DNA of 64,000 bases, from NCBI RefSeq assembly GCF_010092985.1, contig NZ_CP048106.1:558001-622000 (forward strand), given 5' to 3'. Below are positions 61,851-64,000 of the stretch, piece after piece. Made by a program: the position numbers and the translations under genes. Position 1 is the first letter of the stretch. Each line of letters starts with the position of its first letter. The notes below the pieces were generated by a model that searched no databases, was not told where the DNA came from, and saw only the letters and a program-made list of their open reading frames with translations. The DNA is from Pontibacter pudoricolor (lineage in GTDB: Bacteria; Bacteroidota; Bacteroidia; Cytophagales; Hymenobacteraceae).

Positions 61851-62366
61851 ATGACATTCTACTCAACAAGTAAAGAACACCTGTTATTTGATGCTGCCCG
61901 AAACGGAGATGTGGCGTACCTGAAACAGTGTATAGCCGACGGCGACGACCTGAGCATTACCAATGGCAGGGGATTTACCCCTCTGATCATAGCCAGTTAC
62001 GATGAGCAACGGGAAGCAACGCGTTTGCTCCTGGAAGCCGGCGCCGATCCTAATGCGCAGGACAGCGGTGGTAACACAGCGTTAATGGGCGTGAGTTTTA
62101 AAGGCTATCCCGTGATTGCGCAGCTACTGATAGCGCACGGCGCAGACCTGAACCTGCAGAATGGCAACGGTGGCACAGCCCTGATGTTTGCAACGTTGTT
62201 TGGCCGTAATGCTCTGGTTAAGTTATTGGTAGAAGCCGGAGCCGATAAAACCATACGGGATGTTCGCGGACTAACGGCCCTTGATCTGGCTTACCAGCAG
62301 GGCAACGAAGAAGCTATTCCGTTGCTGCAGGAAAATGCAGCGGTAAACGATACAGGAGAAGGTTAA
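61851..62366 (+). CDS. Ankyrin-repeat protein
   Basis: 171 residues with four to five ankyrin repeats (~10-160): NGRGFTPLIIASYDEQREAT, LLEAGADPNAQDSGGNTALM, LIAHGADLNLQNGNGGTALM, LVEAGADKTIRDVRGLTALD. Cytosolic protein-binding scaffold; partner unknown. A 37-residue membrane peptide is encoded 16 nt downstream. Confidence 0.9.
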   Translation: MTFYSTSKEHLLFDAARNGDVAYLKQCIADGDDLSITNGRGFTPLIIASYDEQREATRLLLEAGADPNAQDSGGNTALMGVSFKGYPVIAQLLIAHGADLNLQNGNGGTALMFATLFGRNALVKLLVEAGADKTIRDVRGLTALDLAYQQGNEEAIPLLQENAAVNDTGEG

Positions 62367-62382
62367 ATTTATAATTGTGAAA

Positions 62383-62496
62383 ATGGAAATATTACTGTCT
62401 TTATCATTAATTCTGGGTATTCTGATGTACCTGCTTTACAGGTTAAACGGTGGACAAAAACCGCCCAGGAACTTCTACGATCATCACTGGCTGTAA
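62383..62496 (+). CDS. Small membrane protein, 37 residues
   Basis: ATG 62383 to TAA 62494. MEILLSLSLILGILMYLLYR (one transmembrane helix), then a polar tail with KPPRNFYDHHW. Preceded by GTGAAAATGG with an A-rich leader, 16 nt after the ankyrin gene, so probably cotranscribed. Too short for routine gene calls, but the single clean helix plus basic tail looks like a genuine small protein. Confidence 0.5.
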   Translation: MEILLSLSLILGILMYLLYRLNGGQKPPRNFYDHHWL

Positions 62497-62548
62497 AAAC
62501 TGGAGCCCCAGCGCCATAACTGTAAACTATAGTTTCAGCTATAAGCTT

Positions 62549-62911
62549 TTATTTGTTCAGTATGATCAGGTCAGCAGAAGCGCGGTTCAATGCAATCGGG
62601 ATGTTGTTAAGCACTGCTGTGCGAATCAGTGTCTGAATGTCGTGTTCGTGGCCGTGGGGTGTTTCGGCATCAATAAAAAAGATGACCTTGTCTATCTCAC
62701 CCTGCAGAATCCGGGCTGCCAGCAGAATATCCCCTCCGCTCGGGCCATGGCCGAAAGGTTCAATGTTCAGGTCCAGCCGGTCGTTTATCAGTTTGGCCGT
62801 ATTGGTAGTCCCGATCAGGCTGTAACCCCGCAACGTTTCCTGGTTTTCTTCTACCCAGCTCAGCAGATCGGCTTTGCGATTATTATGGGCAATCAGAGCT
62901 ATCGTTTTCAT
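62549..62911 (-). CDS. mgsA: Methylglyoxal synthase
   Basis: 120 residues, slightly shorter than the E. coli enzyme (152). TIALIAHNNRKADLLSWVEE, YSLIGTTNTAKLI (phosphate loop), EPFGHGPSGGDILLAARI (catalytic Asp) and FIDAETPHGHEHDIQTLIRT (His/Asp). Converts dihydroxyacetone phosphate to methylglyoxal plus phosphate, a glycolytic overflow bypass. A single gene, expression start uncertain. Confidence 0.93.
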   Translation of the reverse strand: MKTIALIAHNNRKADLLSWVEENQETLRGYSLIGTTNTAKLINDRLDLNIEPFGHGPSGGDILLAARILQGEIDKVIFFIDAETPHGHEHDIQTLIRTAVLNNIPIALNRASADLIILNK

Positions 62912-63099
62912 ATTGTGTTAGTTGTGTGACGTTTAAAGTTGCTTTCGCAAACGCATGGTTAAGTATAGGTGATGTACTGCAGAAAAGAAAATGAACCATA
63001 AACTAAATCTTACTTTTTACCCCGATACTAACTTTTAAAGATTGCGTAACAGCAGCTGCGTGTATCTCGTATTGCCGAACGCAATAGCATACCAAATTT

Positions 63100-63645
63100 A
63101 TGATTTCATATATATTTCAGGATTGGGAAACGAACAAAGGGAACCTGAAGGGAAGACTGGTAATGGTTCTTTTCCGGTTAGCCCGCCCTGCATCCATCAA
63201 CAAGTTTTTCAGGATTATCTGGCTGCCTTACCTTATATTTTACAAGCTACTCGTGGAGTGGTTTATGTGCATTGAGTTACCGCACTGGACAAAAGTAGGG
63301 AAGGGGCTTTATATTGGCCACGGACACGCGCTGGTGGTAAACGGCTGCAGCATTATCGGCGAAAACTGCTTTATCAGGCACTCCACCACATTAGGTAATG
63401 TCCGCCTGGAGGATGGTTCGTATACAGGTTCCCCCATACTCGGCAATAATGTGGAGCTGGGTAGTAATGTGTGTATCATCGGGGAAGTACGGATCGGGAA
63501 TAATGTAAAGATTGGCGCCGGCTCCGTGGTGGTGAAAGACATCCCGGATAACAGCGTGGCAGTCGGCAACCCGGCCCGTGTCATTAAAACACTTAATCCC
63601 GTTTCAGCTCCGGTCATAACGTACGAACCAGAAGTGTTGGTGTAA
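63100..63645 (+). CDS. Serine O-acetyltransferase-like hexapeptide transferase (CysE/WcaB family)
   Basis: 181 residues. A helical N-terminus (YIFQDWETNKGNLKGRLVMV) is followed by a left-handed beta-helix: ELPHWTKVGKGLYIGHGHAL, IIGENCFIRHSTTLGN, ILGNNVELGSNVCIIGEVRI, IGAGSVVVKDIPDNSVAVGN then PARVI. The N-terminus lacks the full CysE sensing domain, so a polysaccharide (colanic-acid-type) acetyltransferase is as likely as cysteine synthesis. No sulfur genes nearby. Confidence 0.82.
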   Translation: MISYIFQDWETNKGNLKGRLVMVLFRLARPASINKFFRIIWLPYLIFYKLLVEWFMCIELPHWTKVGKGLYIGHGHALVVNGCSIIGENCFIRHSTTLGNVRLEDGSYTGSPILGNNVELGSNVCIIGEVRIGNNVKIGAGSVVVKDIPDNSVAVGNPARVIKTLNPVSAPVITYEPEVLV

Positions 63646-63678
63646 ATACTGAACTTGTTTATAGTTTCTGAAATAGAA

Positions 63679-63783
63679 AACGAGCCATTGCTGGTGTTAT
63701 CACCAGCAATGGCTCGTTACACAAGCTTGTGAAAACACACAGCAAGGGCGTAAACTATAGTCAGTTAAAACATTAAACAGCTT
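63679..63783. repeat. Dispersed ~105-bp repeat, copy 2
   Basis: AACGAGCCATTGCTGGTGTT (from 63679; CCATTGCTGGTG...CACCAGCAATGG is itself a hairpin), then TGTGAAAACACACAGCAAGG and ends TTAAACAGCTT. Same order as 55046-55153. Confidence 0.78.
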
Positions 63784-63802
63784 CACCATAAGCTTAAACG
63801 AA

Positions 63803-63840
63803 TAAAAGAAGCCGCTCCAGTAAAAGAGCGGCTTCTTTTA
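63803..63840. terminator. Hairpin terminator
   Basis: TAAAAGAAGCCGCTC (63803-63817) with GAGCGGCTTCTTTTA (63826-63840), 8-nt loop; symmetric, so usable in both directions. Confidence 0.85.
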
Positions 63841-63895
63841 TATCTGTATTGCCGGATGCAAGTAATAACAACTTTGTAGTTTTTTAATGATTAGG

Positions 63896-63937
63896 GGCCA
63901 GATACATGCCATTCAGGTAAAGTAGCTGGCCTTTTTA
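63896..63937 (+). terminator. Weak possible terminator at right edge
   Basis: GGCCAG (63896-63901) with CTGGCC (63926-63931) followed by TTTTT. Loop is long (24 nt); low certainty. Confidence 0.35.
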
Positions 63938-64000
63938 TTCCCTTTTCTCCCTATACTCAGCATTGGGTTATAGTCTTTAAACTGGTTGTCCTTACAGCCC

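Noticed and set aside
1..64000. AACTATAGTT as a conventional transcription-factor operator
   Set aside because: It is far too frequent and lies inside many coding regions in any frame, so one regulon cannot explain it.
1..64000. tRNA, rRNA or known riboswitch genes
   Set aside because: I looked in the gene-free stretches and saw no cloverleaf, CCA end, or known riboswitch core that I could support by eye.

Overview
The window looks like chromosome of a Bacteroidota member, most probably Hymenobacteraceae (Pontibacter-like). This rests on the -7 promoter element TAnnTTTG upstream of several genes, lipoproteins with a Cys lipobox, a CarboxypepD_reg/outer-membrane beta-barrel receptor, a bVLRF1-type protein, the Bacteroidota style of pgl-type glycan genes, and compact convergent genes separated by strong bidirectional hairpin terminators. 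The genus is inferred. No rRNA, tRNA or CRISPR was found. A striking feature of the whole window is the palindrome AACTATAGTT (core CTATAG), repeated very many times both between and inside genes.

Layout. 0-6.7 kb: end of a surface-glycan locus, with a heparinase II/III-like protein (cut by the window edge), a frameshifted family-4 glycosyltransferase, and a pglC-pglD-pglE-pglF set that would make UDP-diacetylbacillosamine and load its phosphosugar on undecaprenyl phosphate. 6.7-8.8 kb: intergenic repeats and an IS5/IS427-group element flanked by CTAG. 8.9-37.5 kb: mostly housekeeping and stress genes: ABC-F ATPase, K+/H+ antiporter, FMN reductase, a HipA-like/DUF3037 pair, outer-membrane receptor, SelO, DoxX, oxidoreductases, a bVLRF1-like ribosome-rescue protein, TruA, a disordered RG/YG-rich protein, ABC exporter, duplicated TPR-like protein, Crp-type regulator. 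Two noncoding stretches (16.2-16.6 and 22.1-23.2 kb) carry dispersed repeats.

37.6-44.9 kb is accessory DNA. A REP-associated tyrosine transposase (RAYT) sits among about five REPIN-like inverted repeats. After an ArsR/SRPBCC operon comes an AT-rich, foreign-looking helicase-nuclease gene, plausibly anti-phage. It is broken three times: an in-frame TAA just before the DEGH box, a one-base deletion in a T run, and an IS256-family insertion with an exact 8-bp target duplication. Removing the IS restores the reading frame into a 30-codon tail downstream of it.

44.9-64 kb: hrpB, a decayed GIY-YIG gene, an Ig-like lipoprotein, an 8-bp microsatellite, an ABC ATPase, cold-shock genes, YceI, a PQQ-type sugar dehydrogenase, a four-gene operon ending in a histidine kinase and a receiver-only regulator, a Ca2+-type P-ATPase, TerB-like protein, DnaQ-like exonuclease, ankyrin protein, mgsA and a CysE-like acetyltransferase.

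Several genes differ from an intact frame by one missing base in a homopolymer (G run at 1055, A run at 50962, T run at 42458). This is either real decay or systematic assembly error, and should be settled before any of them is called a pseudogene.
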